NCBI GenBank assembly: GCA_032207245.1
Contig: CM063506.1
Location: 38,629,842 to 38,693,841 of the forward strand
Source of the DNA: Pardosa pseudoannulata
Taxonomy: Eukaryota; Arthropoda; Arachnida; Araneae; Lycosidae
DNA length: 64,000 nucleotides
Direction: 5' to 3'
In this document: positions 30,950 through 43,591 of the stretch, piece by piece
Position numbering within the stretch: position 1 is the first letter of the stretch
Layout of the letters: every line of letters begins with the position of its first letter
Program-made: the position numbers and the translations under genes
Notes under the pieces: generated by a model
The model's input: the letters and a program-made list of their open reading frames with translations, nothing else
Told to the model about the DNA's origin: nothing
Databases searched by the model: none

Positions 30950-32985
30950 AAATACTTTGAAGCATTGTTAACGTTTTAAATGTGTATATTATATAAAAAT
31001 TGAAATACCAAGTATATCAGTGACACCAATTTACAAATTCATCTCTTCTGAGAGGAAAAAAAATCTTTACTTTTTTCCCTCTTGAAGTGGTTAAGAAGTC
31101 AGAGAAAATATATTTATCCAAAAGCATCTGATATCTATTTGTTTTAAATTGGTATTTTAAGAATAAAAATACTTAATTTTTAGAATTTTGTTTTAAATGT
31201 GTTTCGTTTTAAATGTGTATATTATTTAAAGGATTGAAATACCAATTATATCGGTGACACCAATTTACAAATTCATCTCTTCTGAGAGGAAGATCCTTTA
31301 CTTTTTTCCCTCTTGAAATGGTTAACAAATCAGAGAAAATATATTTATCCAAAAGCATCTGGCATCTTTTTTGTTTTAAATTGGTAATTTAAGAATAAAA
31401 GTATTTAATTTTTGGAATTTTGTTTTAAATGTGTATATTATTTAAAAGATTGAAATACCAATTATATCAGTGACACAAATTTACAAATTCATCTCTTCTG
31501 AGAGGAAAAACCTTTACTTTTTTCCTTCTTGAGGTGGTTAACAAATCAAAAGAAATATATTTATCCAAAAGCATCTGATATTTGTTTGTTTTAAATTGGT
31601 AATTTAAGAATAAAAGTATTTAATTTTCGGAAATTTGTTTTAAATGTGTATATTATTTAAAAGATTGAAATACCAATTATATTGGTGACACCAATTTACA
31701 AATTCATCTCTTCTAAGAGGAAAAAACCTTTACATTTTTCCTCTAGAAGTGGTTTACAAATCAGAAGAAATATATTTATTCAAAAGCATCTGATATCTGT
31801 TTGTTTTAAATTGGTAATTTAAGAATAAAAGTATTTAATTTTTGGAATTTTGTTTTAAATGTGTTTCGTTTTAAATGTGTATATTATTTAAAAGATTGAA
31901 ATACCAATTATATCGGTGACACCAATTTACAAATTCATCTCTTCTGAGAGGAAGAACCTTTACTTTTTTCCCTCTTGAAGTGGTTAACAAATCAGAGAAA
32001 ATATATTTATCCAAAAGCATCTGGCATCTATTTGTTTTAAATTGGTAATTTAAGAATAAAAGTATTTAATTTTTGGAATTTTGTTTTAAATGTGTATATT
32101 ATTTAAAAGATTGAAATACCAATTATATCAGTGATACCAATTTACAAATTCATCTCTTCTGAGAAGAAGAACCTTTACTTTTTCCCCTCTTGAAGTGGTT
32201 AACAAATCAGAGAAAATATATTTATCCAAAAGCATCTGATATCTGTTTGTTTTAAATTGGTAATTTAAGAATAAAAGTATTTAATTTTTTGAAATTTGTT
32301 TTAAATGTGTTTCGTTTTAAATGTGTATATTATTTAAAAGATTGAATTACCAATTATATCAGTGACACCAATTTATAAATTCATCTCTTCTGAGAGGAAA
32401 AACTTTTACTTTTTTCCTTCTTGAGGTGGTTAACAAATCAAAAGAAATATATCTATCCAAAATCATCTGATATCTGTTTGTTTTAAATTGATAATTTAAG
32501 AATAAAAGTATTTAATTTTTGGAATTTTGTTTTAAATGTGGTTCGTTTTAAATGTGTATATTATTTAAAAGATTGAATTACCAATTATATCAGTGACACC
32601 AATTTACAAATTCATCTCTTCTGAGAGGAAAAAAACTTTTTTCTTTTTTCCCTCTTAAAGTGGTTAACAAATCAAAGAAAAAAAATTTATCCAAAAGCAT
32701 CTGATATCTGTTTTAAATTAGTAATTTAAGAATAAAAATATTTCATTTTTGGAATTTTATTTTAAATGTGTTTTGTTTTAAATGTGTATATTATTTAAAA
32801 GATTGAAATACCAATTATATCAGTAGTAATTTACAAATCATCTCATGAGAGAAAAAATTTAATTTACTCTTGAAGTGTTAACAAATCAGAAGAAAATATT
32901 TATCCAAAAGCAATATCTTTTATTTTTTAAATTGGTAATTTAAGAATAAAAGTATTTAATTTTTGGAATTTTGTAAAAAAAAGTC
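30950..32985. repeat. ~220-bp tandem array, nine units
   Basis: Landmarks per unit: tgtgtatattatttaaaaga, ttgaaataccaattatatc, caatttacaaattcatctct, tttatccaaaagcatctga and taagaataaaagtatttaat. Unit starts at about 30978, 31213, 31430, 31645, 31875, 32091, 32316, 32557 and 32783. Units come in two lengths, about 216 bp and about 230 bp, the longer with an extra gtgtttcgttttaaat. The rightmost unit is more decayed. A short inverted motif, catctcttctgagaggaa, lies in each unit. No gene. Confidence 0.92.
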
Positions 32986-35029
32986 TCACATAATAGTTTA
33001 CTTCAATTGGTAATTTTTATTAATTTAAAATAGTACTTTTTCTTTAAAAAATGTTACAGGTACTCTGAGTTTGACTAATATCACAGTTTATCTCGTTAAA
33101 GTAGATATGTACTTAGATTGCACAACATCTGTAATATGTTTGAAGTTAGTTTTATCTAAAATAAAAAAAAAATATTTCTTAATAGATAAACGAAATGTTA
33201 GGTTAAGATACATGTTAATTAGTATTTAAACTGATATAGTACTTATAAAAATAAAATAATGAGTTAGAAAGGTGATTTTCATATATTTGCAGATAAAAAA
33301 GGGAATAGGGAGGGTCTTCAAAGCAACTAAAGGAGAATTTTGTTGGCTAACATAACAGAGAGAATTCATTGACAATAAATAGAACTAGATGGTAGATTAT
33401 TTCATAATTTGAGTCTTATTAGCCCTCTTGAAGAAAAACAAATCATTGCAATAACCAAAATAAACGATTTCATAATTTGTCAATGACTTTTCTTTCTACC
33501 TGTCATTTCTAGCTGATAATTTTACCTTAACAATTAGCTTCAACTACAAATAAAATTCAGAATAAAAAATAATTGGAAGCATTCTAAAATTCTAAAAGAG
33601 TGTTAAAAAGTTCTGGGAATAATTCTAAATAAAATAATTTCTAGATTTTAACTACAGAAGAAATGCAAACTGCGGCTTATCGAATAAAGCGCCGCATTTG
33701 ATCATCTCTAGATTATACAACGTGTTCTTTTCTTGAACTAATTATTTCGAAAAGATACATGGAACTTTCCTTGATTTCCTCAAGAGTAACACAAATAAGA
33801 CCTGTGGATCCTTACAACTTCATCAAGTAAGCAAACATTTCGTCTAATAACATATCAGCCATGTATTGCACACGTGTAAGACAATGCTAATTGAAACTAA
33901 TTTGCTCACAGTTTAAGAAAGGAAAAAATAGTATAATTCTAAAATATCTGGAAGTTACTAAACTTCTAGATATTGGAGAAAAAGTATACTATTTTTATTA
34001 TTAGAGATCGATATTTTAGCCGCATTAAAAAAAATTATACTCAATGCCATTAAACATTCCAGTGATGAATGTTAAATATTTTCATTTGATCAAGAACATG
34101 GTACATACACCCCCTCACCCCCCCCCCAAAAAAAAAATGTTGTCTTACTGGAAGACTTACTGTCAAGATTTAGACAATCTGGTGTCAAGTTAGACTATGA
34201 TAACTACTTAAAATCAGTTCTGTACAAATGAACCATCCGGATGACAGTAAAACTCCTATCCATAAATCTGTGGTTCCGAAACGCCAACTCTCAGGATATT
34301 CTATCATCGCCAGGTCAAAAAACTAATTAGTTAATTCATTAGCCAACGTGTTTTCTTTGTTTGAAGAGATGAAACTGAAACGGGAGAGTATAGTTAAAAG
34401 ATAATGGATTGGAGACACCTAGTAGTTAGCCTGCCAGTTTAGAATGTCTTGGTACTAAATTCAAACTCGACAGGTGCCGGTAACACCTCTCATATAAGAC
34501 TCACTAAAACAATCCTACATAACAATAAATTTAGAATTTAAATTTTGATGTGTTTTTAAAAGTAACATAAACATAAGATATAAATAAAACAATTTTATAT
34601 TTAATATTATATCTAACGGAATATACCCTGTGTTTTAAGTTATATAAATATTATTTTTCAATATTACTAATGCGATGGATGAGCCTCGTATGTCTGTATC
34701 AGATTATTTGAGTAGATCAGTACCTGTTTTTGTAACATCATAGTGGTATCCTGGTTCAAACATTGCTCTTTAGCTCCGTTTATTGATAATTCAATAAGAT
34801 GCTTCTGGAACATCAAAAATTCATTTGAGTTTGTAGGTTTACATGCAAAAATGTCAATCGCAATCGGAAATAACGTAAGTGAATAGTGTCTTCAAATCTT
34901 TCTTCGAAGTCAGGATGGAGAATCTTTCGACAAAAGGAAAGCAAATCTTCATATTGTTTTAACAAAAGAGCTGGATAAGGGTTGCCAATTTAATCATTGC
35001 TATTTATTTCAACTTTCATAAGGGTTATA
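32986..35029. other. 2 kb AT-rich stretch without recognised feature
   Basis: No convincing open frame, no tandem or inverted repeats noticed. A C-run followed by an A-run (34109-34139) is the only low-complexity feature. Confidence 0.5.
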
Positions 35030-35385
35030 AACGTTTTACTGTATATGAAATTTTTCACGAACCACCGAACGTTTTTCAAGCAACCCCAAATTATCTACAG
35101 ACCTCCTAATCACAGGGAACTCAGGGTGAATTCAGGAACCACTGCTTTAAATAGAAAGACCTTGTCTTATTACTTCTCAAATAGGAAAACATAGATTTGA
35201 TTTCTTTTAACGAATCAGCCAAACATCAAAGAAAAAAGACGAAAAGAGATAAAAGAAAAGCAACTATTTTTACCTTATATTAAATTTTTGCAGACCCCAG
35301 AGTTTTTCAGACACCCTAAAATTAGTTTTTATCTTTTACAGACCCCTATTTGGTCACATGGACCCCCGGAAGTTCAAAGAAACTG
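35030..35385 (-). mobile_element. Two hAT-like element ends in direct repeat
   Basis: Read on the minus strand, two similar segments begin CAGTGGTTCCTGAATTC (from 35144) and CAGTTTCTTTGAACTTCC (from 35385). Both continue with GGGG/GGTC blocks, GGTCTGT and a GAAAAAC/AAAAATTT stretch. CAGTGGTTC is a usual hAT end. Only one end type is present twice, about 240 bp apart, so these are two truncated copies or a duplicated end, not one complete element. No target duplication can be assigned. Confidence 0.55.
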
Positions 35386-35964
35386 CTTTGTTAACCAATG
35401 CACTAGAAAGTCAAGTTTGGTAGTAAAGCACTGAATCAGAATTTTTTTATTCCGAAGCGGATGATTCTTTACAGTGGAGGATGAGAATTGAAGGATATTT
35501 TCTCTGTATGATATCACGGACTTCTTTTGACTCTCAGGGAAAGAATTCACCTTCGAGGTCATGTAATACAAACTTCTTTACATTACTGTGACTACTGATC
35601 TTTTATCTTGGCAACCGAGATTTTATAAATTCAAAATCTATAGGTTATTTATTCAGTAAGACAGTGTTCCAAACGGAGACCTTTCAAATACTATTCTATA
35701 AACTGCCTTTGTATTATATCTCAGGTTTAAGTTTAATAATTGGGGTAAAGATATTTTATTGTCCTATGAAAAGTATTTAGATACATCTAAATACATCTGT
35801 AAATGGTCATCTTCTAACAAAACGGAAGGAAAGAACGTCCTGTTTTACTTTCCAGGTTGGGAAGCAGAATTGCTACCTATGCAAAAGGGTGACGGTAAGC
35901 ACAGCGTCTTCTACACATTTTTTGCATAATCCTTGAAAGTGTTCTTTATTTTATTTGATGGTTG
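35386..35964. other. Spacer without recognised feature
   Basis: A 65-codon minus-strand frame (35374-35571) has no family resemblance. No repeat seen. Confidence 0.45.
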
Positions 35965-36100
35965 CTTGGATAGGAGCACTACTGTCTACCTTCTGGTATA
36001 CAAGGTTCTAGTACAATTATATACTTCTTAAAGTTGATTTCAAGTGGCTACAAACATCCATATCAAGAGCCAGATTCAAACCCGCAGACGAAGATGCTTA
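35965..36100 (-). mobile_element. Old degenerate SINE copy
   Basis: On the plus strand ggagcactactgtctacctt, ggctacaaacatccatatc and gccagattcaaacccgcaga align in order with the reverse complement of the window's SINE (ggagtgctacggtctac, ggctacgaacatccatgcc, cgggattcgaacccatgaac). Many substitutions and internal loss mark an old copy. Confidence 0.6.
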
Positions 36101-36186
36101 AAATCGAAATCGTATTCGTTCGTTCACCGTACAAATCAAATTAATAAAAAAATTCATCACTATTGTAAAAATGTTATTAAACTTAC

Positions 36187-36262
36187 ACTGTGAGCCAGGG
36201 TAGCTCAGTGACAAAAGCGTCAAACTCATAGCCGGAGGATTATAGGCCCAAAGCTCGAGTCC
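36187..36262 (+). other. tRNA-Met-like pseudogene or second SINE head
   Basis: gccagggtagctcagtgac is a good acceptor-plus-D-arm start, aaactcatagccgg places a CAT anticodon in a plausible loop, and aagctcgagtccgccc is a B-box/T-arm. The 3' acceptor does not pair with gccaggg, so it cannot be a working tRNA. It resembles a tRNA-Met-derived head and differs from the main SINE of the window. Confidence 0.5.
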
Positions 36263-36511
36263 GCCCAAAACCATTGTGTTCGACAATGGTGATTAAGACA
36301 CGTAAAATAGGTTCTTTGTTATAAAGTTCTCCAAATTCAAACCATATTTCTGGAAGTAATAGACCAAGCCAAAGTGTGAGGGGGGGGGGTTCTGCTTGGT
36401 TTCTGCCTCCAAATTTAAAATAAATTTATATAAGATCGGAGAATTATCAAAAGGATATATCTATGATTTACATTTAACTATGCTTATAATATTACACTCT
36501 CAACTTTTATG

Positions 36512-36695
36512 GCCGAACGATGGCCGAAAGGTTAGGGTGCTGGCCTTCGGAACCAGAGATCGTGTGTTCGAATCCCACTATGGCATGGATGTTCGTAGCC
36601 TTTCAGAATCGGCTTTAAGCAGTAGATCCCGGTCTCATTAGCCCTCGTGTTGCAAAAAGTAGACCTTAGCGCTTTAAAACCAAACCAAAACCAAA
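36512..36695 (+). mobile_element. tRNA-derived SINE
   Basis: gccgaacgatggccgaaagg start, B box tgttcgaatcccac, body gttcgtagcctttcagaatc and tail accaaaccaaaaccaaa. The A-box region has tggccgaaaggttag in place of tggccgattggttag. I could not define a target duplication. Confidence 0.88.
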
Positions 36696-36699
36696 TTAA

Positions 36700-38600
36700 A
36701 AGGACACATTATGAGTGGGGACAACGTTCTTCATGTTCGTAGTATTGCTCAATGTGCTCCCTGAGTGGGTCTACATTCAGCCACCTACAGTCGAGATCGA
36801 ACCTCTGTTTTGCTTTAATATAATTGTTTATAGTACTTGCTGCATTGGAAAATGAAAAATAACTCTTACACTGTAACAATTATATTTTACCGATTCACTG
36901 AACATTGCATGACTTTTGTTTCGTTTGAAATAGAACAATTGTGAACTCTGTTCACATAGAATCTCTCCATCACGTATATCGCATAATGAATGATCTGATT
37001 GAACCACCTTAGTAAAATGAATTCTTTTCCACCATGGTGTTTACGGTTACAGAAAAAAAGAAAAATAAATGTTTAATTTACTCATAGTTATTGAAAAAAT
37101 ATAGAGTCATAAGGAATTGTCTAACAAGAAACTCTGTGAACAAAAGTATGTAGCTCCTAATGAAATGCATCCATAAATGTATCTATGGCAATCCATGTGA
37201 TCATATTACTTTCCTATGTGCAAGTCACTTTTGGATATGTAAATGCAAAGTTCATTTACAGATCTGATACACATCAGCAATAAAGCAAGCATAATATTTA
37301 TCCATTTCAGATCATGAATCAATCGTAGTTAAAATTATTCATTTCTGTCTAAGGTACTTTGCCAAAACATCCTCTAAATCTTTGACAGTAAATGCAACAG
37401 CTAGATTTATGGCTTGGTAATAATCACCTTTAATCTGGATTGAGAAAACTGTAATGCGTACACTAAAAAGAAAAAAAATGAACCTGATAATTAAATCTTT
37501 CATACAACATGGAATGCAATAAACATTCCATTTATGACATTTAATAATGAATGATATTTTAAGACACGTTGAAAGTTGTGCTTCTTTTTTAAAAAAAAAT
37601 CTCAAGACCTTTAAAGAGGACAAATTAAAAGAAAAAACCAAAATAAAAGAGTTATCTGCCTGACTTCGGGCAAAATCTTATTTCTCTTCGTACGTGTGAA
37701 GGAAACTTCGAGAACTGTTCAGAAAATATGTGAAGAATCTAGAAGTCCCTGATCTAACTGCTACGGAAAGATAGAAAGACAAATTGTTCAGCAATTATAA
37801 GCTTTCATAGTATCTACTTAAATCTTAACCATACTTCCCCCAGTGGTGTCCTTTGCCGTCTCTGTATATTAAATAATAACCGATAGACTGGAATAGAAAT
37901 ATCAATCGAATGGATAAACTGGAATTGAAATAAATAGACATAATAGCTAAGATGCAGCTTTCAAAATCCATCGTAATCATATTTAATACTCTTCAATCTT
38001 GCCAAGAACTATGATGTAGTTGTCACCTAATTAGCTTTAATTGTGGGTAATGAAAAGCTGTCTTTAAATTATTATTATTCTAATTTTTATTTTGTTAAAA
38101 GGCGGATGGAAAGGGGAAGCAAATTTGCTTGTGGTTTAGATAAGTTTTCTTTATGCTTTCCTTTCATTTTTTATTTAGTTTTCTGTTTTATCTTTTGTGT
38201 TTCGCTGTTTCGTTAACAGATCTTCAGTCTACGTTTTTCTACTTGAACCAATCATTACTTGAGAAGTAATGGTTGGATTAGAACGATCCGGTATTCTGGA
38301 ACTTTCATAAGTTGCACACGACGCTGGGCGTTGAATTGAACTGTCTACAGATCTTTACTTGAGACTGGCCTGTTCTTAGAACTTCCTATAATTCGTCACC
38401 TCAATCTGTCATCTGAAATTAGTTGTTACTCAATTTTACTGTTACAATTCAAATTTGACCGTTTACTTAAAAAAAAAGAAAAAAAAATTCAACGCGTTGG
38501 GCTATCCAACAAAATAAGTGTTGTGTCACGTGTGCTTATAAGGCCTGTTCCTCTACCAGCTCCACACACACACACATTTGTACGGTTTATATATTAAAAG
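36700..38600. other. 1.9 kb with one candidate exon, otherwise unassigned
   Basis: Apart from the minus-strand candidate exon at 37339-37462 no gene, repeat or RNA is recognised. Sequence 38560-38580 has a short (CA)n run. Confidence 0.4.
37339..37462 (-). CDS. Possible terminal exon of an unrecognised gene
   Basis: Minus-strand: a pyrimidine-rich run ending ttttctttttag at 37463 is a good splice acceptor. After one leading base it opens a frame reading VRITVFSIQIKGDYYQAINL then AVAFTVKDLEDVLAKYLRQK and a TGA. The composition (mixed hydrophobic and charged, no low complexity) looks like real protein, unlike most short frames nearby. I do not recognise the family, see no upstream exon in the window and no clear poly(A) signal on this strand. 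It could be the last exon of a host gene or a chance frame. Confidence 0.3.
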
Positions 38601-39474
38601 TACAGATTTGCAACTCTGTTTCAAAGCAGTGATTTTAATTTTCGTTCAATTCTTTTCATGAAATATGACAAAATATACAAATTCTCTTAAATTGGAAATA
38701 AGTAGAGTATTACCTTGAAAATATACCTATTTTTTATGATTCAAATATATTTTTAAATTTAAAGAGTTGTAAAGAGTTTTAAAATAAAATAAAGAGCATT
38801 TAAAGTAATATTTTATATATTTTTTAAATGAATAGTTCGTGTTATACTTTTGAAATATTTTAAACAGAATATTTCTACCATAATGTAGTCTAGAAACTAA
38901 ATATCATAGAAAATTAATATTTTCTTATATTTTATCCCTGTAATATTTTTCATAATATATTTAGAAACTTTTTTAGGTTTTGTGAAATTTTATAGATTAT
39001 ATATTCCAGTGGAGTATTTTACGTACTTCTCAAAGTTTAAAATCATCAGATATTTGCTTTTACTTTCTGCCTTACAGTTATTTTAAATCAAGTTATCTTG
39101 TATAAAATCCCCTTTAATTCTTTCAAATTGGATTACATTAAAAGAAAAAAGAGATATTCTTTAACATCTTGAGCTTCCTATCTTCTCTTCACTTATTTCT
39201 AGTGAAAATAGCTTTCTGTCATCCATGTTCTTTTTCTCCTTTTGTTTAATCTAACGCGCGTTTTCGCTGAAGAAAGAGAAGAGATTTTTCGTCCTCCGTG
39301 ATATGGAAAGAGTGCATTAAAATTGTATGCTTGTTGCCTATATATTCACGTTATAAGGGAGATAAATTCTGATTATGTCAGATGGTAAAGTCATTCCTAA
39401 CGCTACCCTCCTTCAGCTATAAAACTTCAAGAATCTGAAAAAAAAAAAAAAGTTTTAATAGATTAAATGTAGGT

Positions 39475-40805
39475 AAGAAAGAGTTTGCATTGGTTTTGTA
39501 TGATATCATGCCAGGGATATGATTTTACCTGCCTTGCAACTCAATCATATCACTGGCATGACTCACTTACATGACACTTAAATTGGCATTTGTGTGATGA
39601 TATTTCCAAGAAATGTACACCTTAGTAATGTATTATTAATAATGTATTAATGTTAATGTACACCTTAGTCCCGGTGTTTCATTTCATTATATTTTGAATC
39701 ATTAGGTCATTCACTTGTTTATTTTAAAGCATTAAAATGACTGTTCTCGGTCTTTTATAGCATTATATTTTTGAAACATTACGCTATTCACTTGTTTATT
39801 TTAAAGCTTTAAAATGACTGTTCCTGGTCTTTCATGGTATTATATTTTTAAAGCATTATGATATTCACTTGTTTATTTTAAAGCTTTAAAATGACTGTTC
39901 CTGGTCTTTCATGGCATTATATTTTTGAATCATTAGGTCATTCACTTGTTTATTTTAAAGCTTTAATATGACTGTTCCTGGTCTTTCATGGTATTATATT
40001 TTTGAATCATTATGCTATTCACTTGTTCATTTTAAAGCTTTAAAATGACTGTACCCGGCCTGTCATGGCATTATATTTTTGAATTATAACCCTATTCACT
40101 TGTTTATTTTAAAGCTTTAATATGACTGTTCCTGGTCTTTCATGGTATTATATTTTTGAAGCATTATGCTATTCACTTGTTTATTTTAAAACTTTAAAAT
40201 GACTGTACCCGGTCTTTCATGGCATTATATTTTTGAATCATTATAATATTCACTTGTTTATTTTAAAGCGTTAAAATGACTGTACCCGGTCTTTCATGGC
40301 ATTATATTTTTGAATCATTATAATATTCACTTGTTTATTTTAAAGCGTTAAAATAACTGTTCTCGGTCTTTTATATTTTTGAAACATTACGCTATTAACT
40401 TGTTTATTTTAAAGCTTTAAAATGACTGTACCCCGTCATTCATGGCATTATACTTTTGAATCATTACGCTATTCACTTGTTTATTTTAAAGCATTAAAAT
40501 GACTGTTCCCGATCATAGCATTATATTTTTGAATCATTAAGCTATCCACTTGCTTATTTTAAAGTTTCAACAATATGTAAAATTTAGTTTTTAGTCAATA
40601 TTTCATATAATATATACAGGTATGAATTTATTTATTTATTGTATTATTAAAGCATACATTACAGTTAAGTTCCTTGGAAATGTCATCATACAAGTACCAA
40701 TTTAAGCGTCCCGTGAATCATGCCAATGATACGATTAAATTTCAAGAGAGGTAAAATCATATCCCCCGCATGATATCGTACAAAACTTATGAAAACTCTT
40801 TCTTC
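39475..40805. mobile_element. Foldback-like element: long inverted arms around a 76-bp array
   Basis: The left arm (39475-39619) and right arm (40668-40805) are inverted copies of about 140 bp. Shared words, read from each outer edge inward, are agaaagagttt, gatatcatgc, ggatatgattttacct, ggcatga, cttaaattgg and atttccaag. The intervening 1.05 kb consists mostly of a tandem array. Long inverted arms plus internal tandem repeats resemble foldback-type elements. No coding capacity and no clear target duplication. The outer part of the left arm also occurs in other copies of the large unit, so the arms may have been captured from it. Confidence 0.65.
39640..40570. repeat. ~76-bp tandem array, about 12 units
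   Basis: Each unit carries cattatatttttgaatcatt, attcacttgtttattttaaa and gctttaaaatgactgttc followed by ggtctttcatgg. Spacing is 74-82 bp. Unit variants alternate (gttcctgg versus gtacccgg), suggesting blockwise spread within the array. Confidence 0.92.
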
Positions 40806-40819
40806 CCTTAAGTTCAATG

Positions 40820-41800
40820 TCTTTAAATCTTTTTTTTTATATATATACTTCTTTTTCAAATTCTTATAGTTTTACTATCATATAGCCCGTCATGTGACTG
40901 AATCAGTAAAATTTTTTATTTTCCATAATTGTAAAGTACCGTATGAGACAGGTAAAAAAAGGGTTTGTTTTTTGACTGAGAATTATCTGGTGAACACGCT
41001 CAATAATTTGTTTATCTTCATACTCCTATAAAGTCTCCCGATAGTGTGAATGCAGTTAGAATCACACTGAATTCATTTAGTCACACCGTATGATTATGAA
41101 AAAAAAAGAAACACACAAAAGAACAAACTTCTTAATTTTCAAAGATATATAACTTAAACGCTATATATTATTATTCCGTTAAATATACTCCTAGACTTTT
41201 ATGAAAATAATTTGTTGTTAATACCGGTGATAAAATGTTCATTGCAACAAAAAATAATCGATGATTAAATTTAAAATTATCACATATATACCTAATCTAT
41301 TATTTAAGCCAAGTATAAAAGAAAATTATTTATTTATTTTAATATCTAAGTTCAGCAATAAAAAGTATGAAAATAATGCAGACGATATTTAAATAATTTA
41401 AAATAAGAAATGATTAAATGAGATGGTTAAAAGAATGACGTCCTAATCATAGAAAAAAAATTATTCTTACCTATTTATGTGATAAATTGATTAAATTCTC
41501 TTAAGCGGAGAAAAAAGTGCTTGAAATAATGGCATTAAGCGACCGAAAAGGGGGGAGGGGTGAGTAGTGGATTTCGAACGATTTAAAGACGATAGTACTT
41601 TTTGATGTGATATGAAGCATATTTATACTAATTTATTTTATTGATAGTTTTATCGATAGTTTACAGACGGACAGATAACTTAGGCTATTATTATATAGGG
41701 GATAACTGAAAGAAGGTAGCTTTAGGAATGACGTTAGAACCTGAGATAACAAGATTTTATCTCCTCTATAATATGAAAATATAGGTAACAGGGATACAAT
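40820..41800. other. AT-rich stretch, no gene
   Basis: No convincing open frame or repeat; toward the right it grades into the next copy of the large repeat unit. Confidence 0.45.
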
Positions 41801-42527
41801 TTTTCTTATTTCAAAAAATAGTTCTACATTGAAATAAATTCCACGTTTAATAATATTTAATATCTTTAAATGAAGAGTTTCTAAAAATTTACAATTTTAG
41901 GAGTGACAGAAATTTACACATTTTGACTTAATATTACTCTGAATCAAGGGATTTTGATGATAATATCTGTTAATACTCCCTAATCGGATTAGATTAAAAA
42001 AGAAAAGCAGGATTTCTCCTACATCACAAACTTTCTACTTTCTCTTCACTTCTTATTTCTAATGAAAATAGCTTTTGTTTTATCTAATCTCCCTTTTCCT
42101 TCCTATTTAATCGAACGCAAGTTTTTGCTGAGAAAAAGAAGACGAAGGGGTTATTTTTTCCTGTGCCTGTTGACTTTATTTTCTCTTCAAAACTGACATA
42201 AATTCTGATTATCTGAGGTGGTAATGTCATTTCTTATGCTTTATTTCTTCAGCTATAAAGGTGTAACAATTTGATTTAAAAAATTAAAAGAGGTTAAAGT
42301 CGAAAAAAGAAAGAGATTTCATTGGTTTTATTGGATATCATAGATGAAATACGATCTTACTTGTACGAGGATTACTCTGAAATTTCTGAGATACATGTAG
42401 ACGAGAATTTGCAAAATAAAAATAACGATTTAATTTTAAAATATAAAGTATTTTAACACAGTAGAATAATTCTTACTGATTTACTTTAACTTGTTTAGCG
42501 TAGAATAAATTTTAAACAGAAGTAAAA

Positions 42528-43569
42528 ATGGAGTTGACGCGAGAACATTTTCGCGCTGTTATTTTCTACGATTTTAAAGCAGGATTAAATCAAGAAAATG
42601 GTCTTTCAACGGTTGCAATTGACATTTGGTGATGAATATCCAGCTCGTGCTACTGTATTCAGATGGTTTAAAGAATTTAGCAGAGGTCGCCATTTTCTTC
42701 AGGATGAAGAACACACAGGAAGGCTGCCGTCGACAGTAATCCCGGATAATGTGTCTGCCATACGAAAAATGCTTCTGGATGATAATCGCTGTACCTCTCA
42801 AATTATACAGAAGGATCTAAACATTGGATCCGCAGCCATACATAAAATTATTAATGAAGAATTACATGTGAAAAAAGTAGTTTGCCTTTGGGTTTCCCAT
42901 GATCTAACTGAGCAACAAAAAGGGGAGTGTGACACAATCAGTAAAGAAACTTTTAAATTACTAAATGATGGTGCCCACAGTATCATTTCTTAAATTGCAA
43001 CAAGTGATGAAACGTACATACAGTTTTTTGACGTCAAGAAAGCAGAGTATGGATCTTTGAAGATGATCTCATGCCGACAATTGTGAAAAGACAACACGCA
43101 CTGAAAATAGTGATGTATGCCGTTTTCTACATAAGTATGGGATTGGTCAAAGCCATCAAGTTGGAAGCACAGAAGACAGTAATAGGAAATTGGTAAAACA
43201 CTAAATGTCTTCCACAAATTCTACAAGAAGTGAATGTTAGGGGACTTTTGCTTCAACATGACAATACATCTTCACATACAGCCGGATTAATAGTTGAGTT
43301 TCTTAAACAAAAACAAATTAAAGTGATAGAACATCTGCCGTATTCACCTGATCTAGATTTGTGTGACTTTTGGTTATTCTTTAATCTAAAAAAGAACTTA
43401 CGTGGACGTCGTTTTTTTTTTTTTTTTTTCAGAAGAAGAGATTGATGTGGCTGTAAATCCCTTTTTGCGATCCATTCCAAGAATTGAATGGCTTGAGGCA
43501 TTTCATCTATGGAAAATTCGTCTACAAAAGTGCATTGATGCTGGAGGAGACTACTTTGGACACATCTAA
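42528..43569 (+). pseudogene. mariner-family transposase, multiply broken
   Basis: ATG 42528 opens MELTREHFRAVIFYDFKAGL, then a frameshift near 42595. From 42598 to 42993 the HTH region is readable (RATVFRWFKEFSRGR, EEHTGRLPSTV, NIGSAAIHKIINEELH). A stop precedes ATSDETYIQFFDV with the first catalytic aspartate. More shifts and a short internal loss follow. The second aspartate is in LLQHDNTSSHTAG and the third in YSPDLDLCDFWLF, giving the DD34D pattern of mariner. An 18-base T run at 43411-43428 interrupts the region after RGRR. The end reads QKCIDAGGDYFGHI and stops at 43569. I could not find terminal repeats. Confidence 0.92.
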
Positions 43570-43591
43570 AATTTTGTAAGTATAACTTTAA

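Noticed and set aside
36187..36262. Functional tRNA-Met gene
   Set aside because: The 3' acceptor sequence does not pair with the 5' acceptor and the D stem is imperfect.
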